Source: Colimorpha sp045576855 (lineage in GTDB: Bacteria; Bacteroidota; Bacteroidia; Bacteroidales; P3). Taken from it: 64,000 nt of DNA. A model generated the notes under the pieces. The model saw nothing but the letters and a program-made list of their open reading frames with translations. It did not search any database and was not told where the DNA came from. The position numbers and the translations under genes are program-made. Positions 9,111-17,308 of this stretch are shown in pieces. The first letter of the stretch is position 1; each line of letters opens with the position of its first letter. The DNA lies in the NCBI GenBank assembly GCA_045576855.1, contig JAZNHG010000052.1, positions 66,078 to 130,077 on the forward strand. The letters run 5' to 3'.

Positions 9111-10694
9111 TTAAATCGACCGCTTGCCGGTCCGGTCTGCCGGTCGGAAGGCCAGGAAATAGGTGCAGAAGAGTATGCCCGCCAGCGTGTCCAGCGTGTC
9201 TTCGGTGAGGAAGCTGACGAGTATGATAAGCAGCCAGGCGAAGAGCACCGGGGCCATACCGCCCGCGGCAGCCCCGAGGCTGTGGCTGCGCAGCGTGCGC
9301 AGAAACATCCAAGCCACCAGCGTGAAGCCCAACACCCCGAAGGCCGCCAGCAGCGACAGGTACTGGTTGTGCGACCGCTTCTGCGTGTCGGCCAGCGCGC
9401 TGTCCATCGCCCGCAACTCGGCATGCAGCTCGCGGTCCACATCGCCCGTGCCCACACCAATCCACCGGTGGTCGGCTATCACCCGCAACGTGGCCTGCCA
9501 CAGGTCGAAACGCTGCAGCATCGTGAACCCGCGCACGGCATGGGTGTGCACATAGTATTCGCGCTCGAAGAGCATCACATACACCATCTTGCGCAGCGGA
9601 TTGCGGCCGCTGTAGACGGGATTGGCAACCCCGTTCTCCACCTCGCGCACCTGGCTGTCGGTCAGCTGGCTCAGTCCCGCGCTGTCCTTGGTCAGCCCCA
9701 GCGCGTTCAGGTAGCGCACCAGCGTGGGCTGCACCGTGTATCCCTCGGCGCCCATGCTGTCGTAGGGCACCGCGCTGCGGCGGCTCCACTCGGCCCGCAG
9801 CTCCTCGGCACAGATGTAATTGTTGATATAGTTGCCGTTCTCGACTATGCCGTCGCGGGCATGGTCGTAGGGGCGCCCGCCCTCGGTGTACAGACGTAGC
9901 GGCTCCGTAGCCTGCGGCACCATGCGGTAGTAACTCTTGGCCTCCAGCGCCACCACCGTGGCTCCAGCCGCCACCAGCACCACCCACACCACCACCACCG
10001 GCCACCGGCGCCAGTAGAACAGCGCCACGGCCAGCGTGGTCAGCGCCAGTATGGCTATGCCCGTATAGGACCGCAGCAGCAGCAAGAAAGCCAGTAGCCA
10101 CAGTATGCCCGCCACCGACAGGGCGAAAGCCAGCCGATTGCCGGCCGCCAGCACACGACGCCCACCCTCGACCAGAAGGAAGACCACCAAGCAGCAGTTC
10201 AGCGAAAAACGGATATGGGAGATATAAGGCACTATCTCGCGGTAGGGCAAATCGGGCAGCATCAGCCATCGCACCACGCCTATCGCACTCACCACCAGCA
10301 CCGTGGCCACATACGCCGCCAGTATCACGCGCCGTGCGCGACCCGTCACCGGACGCGAAGTGAGCACCACCAGCGGCACCACCAGCAGCGGCAGCTTCAC
10401 CCGCAGCACCTCCATGCCGTGGCCCACATCGCTGGTCCAAAGCATGCCTACCAGATACAGCGCATAGAGCACCAGGAACGCCTGCAGCAGACGACCGTGC
10501 CGCAACATCTGCCAGCGCTCGTGCCAGCCCGTCGGCCGGTGGCTCTGCTCCGGTCGCGCCCAGCCCTCAAACAGCCAGTTCACCCCCAGCAGCACCCACA
10601 CCAGGTTCGACGCCCAGGTGCTCGTCACCATGCAGCCACCCAGCAATGTGAGCAGCAGCAGGTAGATGCGTCTATGTACACCGGCAGTGAACAT
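9111..10694 (-). CDS. O-antigen ligase/polymerase-like membrane protein
   Basis: A 527-aa polytopic protein with about 10 transmembrane segments and a large exported loop. The C-terminal Wzy_C/O-antigen-ligase signature is visible: WQATLRVIADHRWIGVGTGD, then KRSHNQYLSLLAAFGVLG with the conserved His. In this family the loop Arg and His act in transferring undecaprenyl-linked glycan to lipid A core or in polymerising it. WaaL and Wzy cannot be separated from sequence alone. It follows ctpA on the same strand with a 73-nt gap that contains an AT-rich repeat. Confidence 0.8.
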   Translation of the reverse strand: MFTAGVHRRIYLLLLTLLGGCMVTSTWASNLVWVLLGVNWLFEGWARPEQSHRPTGWHERWQMLRHGRLLQAFLVLYALYLVGMLWTSDVGHGMEVLRVKLPLLVVPLVVLTSRPVTGRARRVILAAYVATVLVVSAIGVVRWLMLPDLPYREIVPYISHIRFSLNCCLVVFLLVEGGRRVLAAGNRLAFALSVAGILWLLAFLLLLRSYTGIAILALTTLAVALFYWRRWPVVVVWVVLVAAGATVVALEAKSYYRMVPQATEPLRLYTEGGRPYDHARDGIVENGNYINNYICAEELRAEWSRRSAVPYDSMGAEGYTVQPTLVRYLNALGLTKDSAGLSQLTDSQVREVENGVANPVYSGRNPLRKMVYVMLFEREYYVHTHAVRGFTMLQRFDLWQATLRVIADHRWIGVGTGDVDRELHAELRAMDSALADTQKRSHNQYLSLLAAFGVLGFTLVAWMFLRTLRSHSLGAAAGGMAPVLFAWLLIILVSFLTEDTLDTLAGILFCTYFLAFRPADRTGKRSI

Positions 10695-10741
10695 CGGTTT
10701 GTTTATCCTTGTATAACCTCCGAAAGCAGCACAGTGACTTC

Positions 10742-10779
10742 AGAATTCACCATTCATAATTCATCATTCATAATTCACC
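10742..10779 (-). repeat. AT-rich word repeat (GAATTATGAATGATGAATT) at the 3' end of ctpA
   Basis: Minus strand GGTGAATTATGAATGATGAATTATGAATGG. The first copy supplies the last codons and the TGA stop of ctpA (...Gly-Glu-Leu-stop), so repeat and coding end coincide. Related words occur at 24194-24292 and 31082-31105. Confidence 0.7.
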
Positions 10780-12387
10780 CAGCGCCCGCTTCACCACGGG
10801 GTCAGACTTCAGTGCACCCTCTATGCGGCCGCGGTCGTAATAGTAGCGCGTCAGCAACTCGGCCTTCAGCATCTCGCCCACCTCGGCGCGGTGCTTCGTC
10901 AGGTCGTCGGCCTTCTCGCGCGCCAGCGCCTCCTCCATAGCCTTCAGCTGCCCCTCTATGGCCTCGGCATACTTCTCCTGCCCGGCCACCTCGCGCAGCT
11001 CCTTGATGGCACGCTCCGTATAGGTGCTGTAGTCCATGTCGCGCTCCTTCACGAAACGGCAGAAGTCGGCATACAGCTCATCGTCCACCTCGAATTCCGA
11101 GGCGGGTGCTATCTTCTCGTGCGTGCGGCGATAGCGGGTGGCATAGTCGAAAATGAGGAACTTCTGCGTCAGCGCTATGGCCACGCTGGACATGTATTCC
11201 GGCTCCACCTCCACGTCGGGCTCGATGCCGAAGCCGTCGTACACCGTGCGGCCGCCCTTGGTCTTGTAGGCCGTCTTCAGGCTGTCGGGTACCTTCACGG
11301 CACGCCCCTGCGCATCGCGGTGGCTGTAGTCGATGGCCTGTATGCAGCGCCCGCTGGGGATGTAGTATTTGCTCACCGTCACCTTCATCTGGCTGTTGTA
11401 GGGCATAGGCAGTATGTTCTGCACCAGCCCCTTGCCGAAGCTGCGCTGGCCCACCACCACGGCACGGTCCAGGTCCTGCAGGCTGCCGCTCACAATCTCG
11501 CTGGCCGAGGCCGAACCACCGTCGATGAGCACCGCCAGCGGCATCTCCGTATCCACGGGCGGCGTGCTGGTGTAGCTCTTCATATTCTTCGAGGCGATCT
11601 TGCCCTTGGTCTCCACCACCAGCGTGCCGCGCGGCACCCAGATGCCCACGATGTCGACGGCCTCGTTCATCAGGCCGCCGCCGTTGCCGCGCAGGTCCAG
11701 GATACAGCCCTTCATGTCGGGGCAACCCGCCTTCAGGCTGATGAAAGCCTCGCGCACATGCTTGGCGGCATCGGTGGTGAACTCGTCCAGTTTGATGTAC
11801 CCCACCTTCCCGTCACCCACATAGCCGCTGTAGGGCACATTGGGCAACTTGATGGCGCTACGGGTCAGTGTGCGGTCAAACTCGCGTCCGTCGCGCTCCA
11901 GGCGCAGGGTCACCGTGCTGCCGGCCTGGCCGCGCATGGCGCTGCTCACGTCGGCGGTGTTCTTGCCGCGCGTGCTCTGCCCGTCGACGGCCACGATGCG
12001 GTCGCCGGCCATCAGGCCCGCCTCGGCCGCCGGCAGACCGCCGTACGGCTCGCTGATATACACCGAGTCGCCACGCTGCACTATCAGCGCCCCTATGCCA
12101 CCGTATTCACCCAGCAGCTGCAGCTTCACATCCTCCATCTGGCTTTCGGGGAAATAATTGGTATAGGGGTCTAGCGAGGCCAGCATGGCGTCGATGGCCA
12201 CCTTGATGGTCTTGCCGGGGTCGACATCGTCGACGTAATTAAGGTTCAGCTGTTTGTACACATTGGAGAATATCTCCAGATTCTTGGCAATCTCGAAACC
12301 GCGGTCCTCCTGGGCCCGCACTCCGAGCCCCGCCAGACCGACCCAGGCCATAAGACCTGCGACAAGTATCTTTTTCATTCCATTCAT
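10768..12387 (-). CDS. C-terminal processing peptidase, S41 family (CtpA/Prc-like)
   Basis: A 539-aa exported serine protease. Order: signal peptide (MNGMKKILVAGLMAWVGLAG, cleaved near VRAQE), N-terminal helical region, PDZ domain (YGGIGALIVQRGDSVYI to about GREFDRTL), then the S41 core with LRGNGGG, the catalytic Ser in GGSASASEIVSG and the Lys in SFGKGLVQ. It has a ~160-residue C-terminal helical extension. Such proteases trim or degrade periplasmic proteins by C-terminal recognition. The ATG at 12387 (or 12378) gives the signal peptide. Its stop lies in an AT-rich repeat. Confidence 0.92.
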   Translation of the reverse strand: MNGMKKILVAGLMAWVGLAGLGVRAQEDRGFEIAKNLEIFSNVYKQLNLNYVDDVDPGKTIKVAIDAMLASLDPYTNYFPESQMEDVKLQLLGEYGGIGALIVQRGDSVYISEPYGGLPAAEAGLMAGDRIVAVDGQSTRGKNTADVSSAMRGQAGSTVTLRLERDGREFDRTLTRSAIKLPNVPYSGYVGDGKVGYIKLDEFTTDAAKHVREAFISLKAGCPDMKGCILDLRGNGGGLMNEAVDIVGIWVPRGTLVVETKGKIASKNMKSYTSTPPVDTEMPLAVLIDGGSASASEIVSGSLQDLDRAVVVGQRSFGKGLVQNILPMPYNSQMKVTVSKYYIPSGRCIQAIDYSHRDAQGRAVKVPDSLKTAYKTKGGRTVYDGFGIEPDVEVEPEYMSSVAIALTQKFLIFDYATRYRRTHEKIAPASEFEVDDELYADFCRFVKERDMDYSTYTERAIKELREVAGQEKYAEAIEGQLKAMEEALAREKADDLTKHRAEVGEMLKAELLTRYYYDRGRIEGALKSDPVVKRALGEL

Positions 12388-12500
12388 ATTTACTGCCCTA
12401 AATAACCCCCAATCGCACTTTTTATTGTGTCCCTCACGAAGAAAAAAGCCCCCACCCCCATCCTCCACTCCCATTGGCAATAAATCCCTTGTTTCATTAT

Positions 12501-13481
12501 TCAAAACCCGAAGCAGCAATTCACATAGGCATAGTAACTGCTCTTGGCGCCATCGGCCTTTGACATTGCCATCCTGAAATTGGGGGCTATCTTTACATAT
12601 TTGCCGAGTTTGAATTGGGCGCCAAGGATGGCTGCCGATTCGTCGTTCGCGCCGTTCCAGCCGCTACGGGAATACAGGTCGTCAAATCGCACAAACAGGG
12701 ATATGCCTTTGGGCAGGTTTACCATAGCGTACAGCGAGTAGCCGCTCAGGTCGGCATCCACCACGCCCGATGTGTTGGCCATAAAGCTGTATTCGGCCCC
12801 GACGGCAAACCGCTCGTGGCGGTAGCCAGCAAAAGCCGCCAGGTTTGCCGTGTTCGCTCGCCCCTCCGCTCCGCTCTCGTTCAACCCTCCGTACAAGCGG
12901 ATATGGAAACCTTCGGTCGGAGTGAGCGTCACGCCCAAGCCGTAGTTCAGGCCGTCCCCTGCCTGAATCTTCTTATAACCCTCGCCGTTCACCACAATGG
13001 CGTCGGCCGAAATCCAGTCGGCAATCCGATAGGCTGCCGAGAGACCCAAATCGGCACTGCTGCCGAACTTGTACTCGTCCTGGAAAGACTTCCAGATGTA
13101 GCGATAGCCCCAGAACTTCTCCTGAAACTTGAATTGCGTGGTCGAAATAAGTCCGCCGTTCAACGCAAGGCGGCCGCTCTCCCACGACACCATCGCGTGC
13201 TTGAGATAAGCAATGCGTTGGTAGTCGCTCACATCGGCCGACTTGCCGATGTCCAGCACCCCCTTGACCGACAGCCCGCTTCCGAGCCTGTATTCATAAC
13301 CCAGGTAGCTTCTGTCCAGTTCAAAGCCCCGATTGTCGTTCTCCGAGCCGAAGCCCGTGTGGAAATTTCCGAACACCTGCACAATCGCTTTGCCTTTCGG
13401 CTCCCCGATTTCAGCGTTCCTTTCCTGCGCCACGCCACTGATGGAAGTGGCTAACGCCAATAAAATCATCATTTTGTTCAT
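12501..13481 (-). CDS. Outer-membrane beta-barrel porin, probably Pho-regulated
   Basis: A 326-aa protein with signal peptide MNKMMILLALATSISGVAQ and alternating hydrophobic/aromatic strands ending in YYAYVNCCFGF, a terminal Phe typical of beta-barrel insertion signals. Features such as DRSYLGYEYRLG and DDLYSRSGW recall phosphate-selective OprP/O-like porins of Bacteroidota. The upstream region carries a PhoB-type direct repeat with the same spacing to the -7 box as in the phosphate transporter promoter at 17.3 kb. That supports phosphate uptake more than the protein sequence itself does. The start at 13481 is preferred over 13502 because it opens the signal peptide. Confidence 0.72.
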   Translation of the reverse strand: MNKMMILLALATSISGVAQERNAEIGEPKGKAIVQVFGNFHTGFGSENDNRGFELDRSYLGYEYRLGSGLSVKGVLDIGKSADVSDYQRIAYLKHAMVSWESGRLALNGGLISTTQFKFQEKFWGYRYIWKSFQDEYKFGSSADLGLSAAYRIADWISADAIVVNGEGYKKIQAGDGLNYGLGVTLTPTEGFHIRLYGGLNESGAEGRANTANLAAFAGYRHERFAVGAEYSFMANTSGVVDADLSGYSLYAMVNLPKGISLFVRFDDLYSRSGWNGANDESAAILGAQFKLGKYVKIAPNFRMAMSKADGAKSSYYAYVNCCFGF

Positions 13482-13506
13482 AATATCGTATGTTTTAATC
13501 ACGCTG

Positions 13507-13553
13507 CAAAAATAGGCAGGCGATATTACAACGGTATGACGATTTTATGAAAA
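13507..13553 (-). promoter_or_regulatory. PhoB-type operator and -7 box of the porin gene
   Basis: Minus strand: TTTTCAT (13553-13547), TCGTCAT (13542-13536) and TTGTAAT (13531-13525), each 11 bp apart, then 10 bp, then TATTTTTG (13514-13507). PhoB binds 7-bp direct repeats separated by 4 bp, in place of the -35 element. The first and third repeats, the spacing and the -7 box are identical in the PiT promoter at 17319-17365. Confidence 0.72.
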
Positions 13554-13560
13554 TTTGACT

Positions 13561-13600
13561 TGTAACAAACTTTTCATCCCATCGTAACAACTTTGTCCGC
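13561..13600 (+). promoter_or_regulatory. Second PhoB-like direct-repeat array, opposite orientation
   Basis: Plus strand: TGTAACA (13561), TTTCATC (13572), CGTAACA (13583), TGTCCGC (13594), again with an 11-bp period. It closely resembles CGTAACA, TTTCATT, CTTAACA, TGTAATA at 17309-17348. It points away from the porin, and no rightward gene or clear -7 box follows. Confidence 0.5.
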
Positions 13601-13669
13601 TTTCGGGCCCGCTTTCTTTTCGCCGAACAAACATCATTGTCGGCCGAGCCGACGGCACACCACCGGAAA

Positions 13670-13712
13670 CCGAAAAACGGCCTCGCATCATTGCAAGGCC
13701 GTTTTCGGGATG
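13670..13712 (-). terminator. Terminator downstream of the DUF6261-like gene
   Basis: Minus strand AACGGCCTTGC...GAGGCCGTTTTTCGG forms a hairpin with AACGGCCT/AGGCCGTT arms followed by T residues, 20 nt past the stop at 13733. Confidence 0.65.
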
Positions 13713-13732
13713 GGTTTCATATCTTCGCATCG

Positions 13733-14506
13733 CTACAGCGACGCTTCCGGCTGCTCCGGCGTGGCGGCCAGCGGCTCGTCCTCGTCTTTGCCGCCCTTCT
13801 TGCGGCTCTGCTGGTATTGCAGGTCTATTTTCGCCAGGTCGGCGTTGTAGTACTGTGCCGCCTTCGACAGGCTCTCCTCGGGCTGCAGCTCCTGCACGGC
13901 GTTGAGGTAGGTGATGAAAGCGCGGTAGTGGCCGTCCAGCTTCTCGCGCGCCGCCTTCAGCTCGCCCACCACCACGTCGCTCTTCTCCTCGTTGCGCTTG
14001 CCCATCGTCTGCTCAATCTGCTCCGTGCGGTTCAGCAGGCGGCGGTTCAGCTCCGTCAGGCCCATCGCCTGCAGGTCGGCCGTCAGCTCGCGGTCCGAGA
14101 GCTTCTGCTCCATATTGTGAATTTTGGCGTTCTCGGCCACCAGCGCCTCGCTGGTGCGGAAACCGTAGTCGCGGAACACCTGCGCCACCCTGCGGCCGTG
14201 CGCCGCCAGCGTCTCGTCCTCGAGTTTCGCGGCCCACGCCTCGGCCACCTTCTGCATCACGTAGGCGTAGCCGTCGCGCTCCTTGTCCAGGGCGGCAATC
14301 TTCGCCGTCAGCTCGCTCTTCTGCGTCCGCTTGTAGGCCTCGTCGAAAGCCACGAACAGCCGGCTGTACTCGTCTCGCATCCTTTGGAACCGCTCCAACC
14401 CGCACTCCGCCGCGCGGATGCGCTCCTCAAATGCTTTCACTGCGCTGAAATAATAGGCCATTGGGAACACGCTCAATGCCTTGTCCGAAAATTTAATTGC
14501 GTCCAT
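13733..14506 (-). CDS. DUF6261-like helical protein, function unknown
   Basis: A 257-aa all-helical, coiled-coil-rich protein without signal peptide or membrane segment. The N-terminus (DAIKFSDKALSVFPMAYYFS) and helical body with many Glu/Lys heptads fit the DUF6261 family of Bacteroidota as I remember it; this assignment is tentative. The tail is acidic, then Pro/Glu-rich. It is monocistronic, with a terminator after it and a five-copy 41-bp repeat array directly upstream. Possible roles include interaction with nucleic acid or a structural partner, but nothing in the sequence decides. Confidence 0.6.
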   Translation of the reverse strand: MDAIKFSDKALSVFPMAYYFSAVKAFEERIRAAECGLERFQRMRDEYSRLFVAFDEAYKRTQKSELTAKIAALDKERDGYAYVMQKVAEAWAAKLEDETLAAHGRRVAQVFRDYGFRTSEALVAENAKIHNMEQKLSDRELTADLQAMGLTELNRRLLNRTEQIEQTMGKRNEEKSDVVVGELKAAREKLDGHYRAFITYLNAVQELQPEESLSKAAQYYNADLAKIDLQYQQSRKKGGKDEDEPLAATPEQPEASL

Positions 14507-14536
14507 AATTCACTATTTTTTTTGGTTAGAAAAATC

Positions 14537-14741
14537 TCTTTTCACCGTGTTTTCATTTTGAAAGGCCCCGAAAACACTCTTTTCACCCGTTTTTATTTTC
14601 ATTTGGCCCTCGCGACACCCTTTTCACCGCCTTTTGATTTCAAAACAGCCCCGCGACACTCTTTTTACCCATTTTCAAAATCATTTGGCCTTCGCGACAC
14701 TCTTTTCAGCCGTTTTTAAAACCGATTGGTCGTCCGTGCGA
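14537..14741 (+). repeat. Five tandem 41-bp repeats upstream of the DUF6261-like gene
   Basis: Units begin at 14537, 14578, 14619, 14660 and 14701. Each starts (T/C)CTTTT(C/T)A and most end CGCGACAC; four are exactly 41 bp and the fifth is degenerate. The array fills most of the 295-bp gap between the leftward genes at 14506 and 14802, starting 31 bp from the 14506 start codon. Confidence 0.85.
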
Positions 14742-14801
14742 GGTTGACAGTGTCAATTTGAATTGGGATGTTCATAATGATTGTATAATATTGATGAATA
14801 A

Positions 14802-15776
14802 TTATTCGTTCCTCTTCAGGTAGAACATATTGTTCTTGTAGTCGAAGATGATTTTGAAGTGTCTGAAGAAATTGTTGCCGAGCAGAATGTCGCAATCCAA
14901 ACCTGCAAAGTCCATCCTGGTTCCCGGCAACTTCGCCACGGTGCGGCGGCTGTCATCCATGTAGCCAATCGGGAAATCCACGCTGTCGACGGCAGAGCCG
15001 ATTTGGGACAGGATCAACCACGCAAGCGAGGCGGTGTCTATCTGGCTGAAATGCTGGTCAACCCGTTCCAGGAATGCAGTATCGAAGGCCGTGCCGGCAG
15101 CGTTCCCCAAATCCAGGAACGCACGTACCGAAGCGGGGCTTCCGTCCTTCAACTTGAACCCGTCCACTTTGATACACCTGTGCCGTGGATTGTATTGCGC
15201 ATTGGTGTATTCCATGGGAATTGCCATATACTGCCCTATCGTCTCCGGAAGGTGGTTGCTCAGCACCATATATTTGTTCCGATAGTCAATCTCCACGACA
15301 TATTGTTCAAAGACGTTGCGGCCAATGACGGCCTTGCAGTTAGGCATGAATAGTTCGTGATATTTAGTGATAAATATTGTATCCAATCGAATTACGGTGT
15401 GTCCCATCGTATAATAAAGGCTGTCTGCTGTGCATGTCTTTATTACTTTTGAAAACATTTTCGAACCTGTTCGACCCAATATTGTATCAACTTTTAGAAC
15501 CATGTACGACAGATTCAATCTTTCGGCCAAATCGGGAGAAACGGCAGAGTGATAGTAGCCATTGTCAATTAGAACGGTATCTATCGCTACTCCGTTCACC
15601 GCCAAGCCACAGTAGAGGCCGTCATGGTATTGGTACATCGCGTCCGTCTCGAAGATGATGGGGATGGTGTCCTCAAACGGAGGTTCGACAACGGCTTCTT
15701 CCGCCGTGCCGCTCTTGCAGGCGGTCATCATTCCGAGGGCGCACACCATCGCGCCGAGTAAAAATACTTTCTTCAT
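14802..15776 (-). CDS. Retropepsin-like aspartyl-protease-fold lipoprotein, probably inactive
   Basis: A 324-aa lipoprotein (MKKVFLLGAMVCALGMMTAC, Cys-20). The region around residues 66-88, VLIDNGYYHSAVSPDLAERL, matches the bacterial retropepsin-like pattern (FLLDTGA..S.L....A..L), but the catalytic DTG is DNG here (71-73). A second lobe shows AFLDLGNAAGTAFD (Asp-222). The missing Thr/Ser after both aspartates suggests a non-catalytic binding protein, or a divergent enzyme. An 11-G run lies 121 nt upstream of the start. Confidence 0.65.
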   Translation of the reverse strand: MKKVFLLGAMVCALGMMTACKSGTAEEAVVEPPFEDTIPIIFETDAMYQYHDGLYCGLAVNGVAIDTVLIDNGYYHSAVSPDLAERLNLSYMVLKVDTILGRTGSKMFSKVIKTCTADSLYYTMGHTVIRLDTIFITKYHELFMPNCKAVIGRNVFEQYVVEIDYRNKYMVLSNHLPETIGQYMAIPMEYTNAQYNPRHRCIKVDGFKLKDGSPASVRAFLDLGNAAGTAFDTAFLERVDQHFSQIDTASLAWLILSQIGSAVDSVDFPIGYMDDSRRTVAKLPGTRMDFAGLDCDILLGNNFFRHFKIIFDYKNNMFYLKRNE

Positions 15777-15896
15777 ATTGATTGAAATTTTGATATTACA
15801 AAACCATCCCGCCCCGCCGTAAATTATGCGGCAGGTGCAGGCAAAAGAATTAAAAACAAAGAGGAAAGCCTCCCGGCGATTACTTGTGCAATTCGT

Positions 15897-15907
15897 GGGG
15901 GGGGGGG
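15897..15907 (+). repeat. Homopolymeric G11 tract
   Basis: Eleven consecutive G residues on the plus strand, in the gap between the toxin gene end (15939) and the start of the leftward lipoprotein (15776). Long G runs are slippage-prone and are often used for phase variation. Confidence 0.9.
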
Positions 15908-15938
15908 ATAAAAATCAGTGAGTTATGGATATTTGTTT

Positions 15939-16247
15939 TCATCGGGCTATCATCTTGGACGGGCGGATACGGTCGACAATGACCATATCATCCTCTACGT
16001 GGAATATGAAACACCAGCGGCGGTTGTGGCTCACCATTCGGCGGGCTTTGGGATGGTACTGCCGTATGTTGGCCATCGTGCTCGGCCGGTACAGGTCGGC
16101 ATACACCGAAAGCGACTGCACTTCGGCAATCATCATATCGAGATACCTACGTGCGCCCTCGATGCTCATCACCGTAAGCAGGAAGTCGGTCAAGTCCTCG
16201 ATGTCGAGCCTCGCCCTGCGGGAAATTCTAAGCCTGTAGCTTTTCAT
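15939..16247 (-). CDS. RelE/ParE-family toxin of a type II toxin-antitoxin pair
   Basis: A 102-aa basic protein (MKSYRLRISRRARLDIEDLTDFL...) with the RelE/ParE fold pattern: a first strand, two helices, then strands containing YRPSTMANIRQYHPKARRMV and IFHVEDDMVIVDRIRPS. These proteins cleave mRNA on the ribosome or poison gyrase; the subfamily is not clear. The ATG at 16247 is used because it matches the family N-terminus and overlaps the antitoxin gene by 20 nt. Confidence 0.8.
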   Translation of the reverse strand: MKSYRLRISRRARLDIEDLTDFLLTVMSIEGARRYLDMMIAEVQSLSVYADLYRPSTMANIRQYHPKARRMVSHNRRWCFIFHVEDDMVIVDRIRPSKMIAR

Positions 16248-16416
16248 ATTTCTCAAGGTAGCGTTGCCAAACCTCGTCAAAATACTCTTCCACCGTCATT
16301 AGCTCGCTTTCGGGCGTTTTGTCGACACTTTGTGTTGTGTCGATGGGTTTTCGGCCGCGTGCCGAATGCGCGGTACGCACTGCCTTTGGTCCTTCTATTG
16401 TTGCTACAGATTCCAT
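16228..16416 (-). CDS. Probable cognate antitoxin
   Basis: A 62-aa protein with a polar, disordered N-terminus (MESVATIEGPKAVRT) and a C-terminal helix MTVEEYFDEVWQRYLEKYEK, as in toxin-wrapping antitoxin tails. It is identified mainly by position: upstream of and overlapping the toxin, led by a TACTTTTG promoter. No recognisable DNA-binding domain is visible, so it may not autoregulate in the classical way. Confidence 0.7.
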   Translation of the reverse strand: MESVATIEGPKAVRTAHSARGRKPIDTTQSVDKTPESELMTVEEYFDEVWQRYLEKYEKLQA

Positions 16417-16441
16417 ATCAGATTGTATTGTTTTCGATTTG

Positions 16442-16449
16442 CAAAAGTA
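16442..16449 (-). promoter_or_regulatory. -7 box (TACTTTTG) of the toxin-antitoxin pair
   Basis: TACTTTTG on the minus strand, 25 nt before the antitoxin ATG. Confidence 0.55.
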
Positions 16450-16603
16450 CGAAGAATTATCGGATTTTTCACAAAATATTTTTAATCATTGGTGTTGACT
16501 CACATCATCCAGTTGATCTAAGCGGTGTTCGCAGGCAAACCACAAGGCCTGCAAAGCAGGCAGGACAAAATGCAATTTGGATTAAATGCTATTGTTACAA
16601 TTA

Positions 16604-16819
16604 TTAGTTCAGCGGCACGAAGTACTCGAAGCAGAGATCCTCGTCCAGTGTGCGCCAGCTGATGCCGTAGCGGTCGGTCTCGTAGTCCTGCAACTCTGCC
16701 GCCGAGGCTCCGCGCAGCCGCGGATAGTCGGCGATGCGCTCGCGCAGCTCCTGCCCGCCGTCGGTCAGGATGTGTACATATTCGTTGTCGACCCAAACCT
16801 TGCTTACATTCATTGTCAT
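16604..16819 (-). CDS. DUF2442 protein
   Basis: A 71-aa protein with the DUF2442 layout: VSKVWVDNEYVHILTDGGQEL, a middle LRGASAAELQDYETDRYGISW, and an acidic end LDEDLCFEYFV. DUF2442 proteins are commonly encoded directly after DUF4160 proteins, as here (17-nt gap). The pair is widely suspected to be a toxin-antitoxin-like module, but no biochemical function is established to my knowledge. Small, cytosolic, no membrane segment. Confidence 0.85.
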   Translation of the reverse strand: MTMNVSKVWVDNEYVHILTDGGQELRERIADYPRLRGASAAELQDYETDRYGISWRTLDEDLCFEYFVPLN

Positions 16820-16836
16820 AACGATTCCTCCTTACT

Positions 16837-17085
16837 TTATTTTCCGAAAAACGTGTGCCACTGCTGGATAATGATTTCGCGGTTCTCCTCAATTACCATC
16901 TCGGCCATCTTCAGCTCGTTGGCCTTGAGGCCGTCATTTTCCACGAGGCGAATCTCGGGCAGGACGTTGAACTTGGCCTTGCGGGCGGTCTTGCCCTTGC
17001 CAGCCACGACGTGGACGTGTATCGGCTCGTGGTCGTTGGAGTAGAACTGGAATCTCAATCCGAAGAATATGAAAAGCAGCGGCAT
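16837..17085 (-). CDS. DUF4160 protein
   Basis: An 82-aa protein with the DUF4160 hallmark NDHEPIHVHV near residue 17, preceded by the hydrophobic strand MPLLFIFFGLRFQFYS, and a C-terminal helix ending REIIIQQWHTFFGK. The conserved Glu/His cluster could be a metal or catalytic site. It is upstream partner of the DUF2442 gene. Together with the adjacent RelE/ParE pair it forms a small-gene island between two phosphate-related loci. Confidence 0.85.
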   Translation of the reverse strand: MPLLFIFFGLRFQFYSNDHEPIHVHVVAGKGKTARKAKFNVLPEIRLVENDGLKANELKMAEMVIEENREIIIQQWHTFFGK

Positions 17086-17308
17086 AGTCGTTTTAATTTA
17101 CATCATTGTTTTGCCTTATTAACGCATCATATTTGTTTTTATTGCCCTCGCCTACAATATTTTTCTCACGCCACGACACTCATTGCATTCCAACGTTTTC
17201 GTTAAGCCGAATGCAGAGGGCAAATCACGAAGTGTTTGCACTATGCTGAGGCGAGAAAACGACCCATGAAATGGAACTGTATCTCCTTTTTTAATGAAAA
17301 ATTTGCCT

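Noticed and set aside
13545..13730. 61-codon minus-strand ORF in the porin upstream region
   Set aside because: It covers the operators and the terminator hairpin, so a coding role is unlikely.
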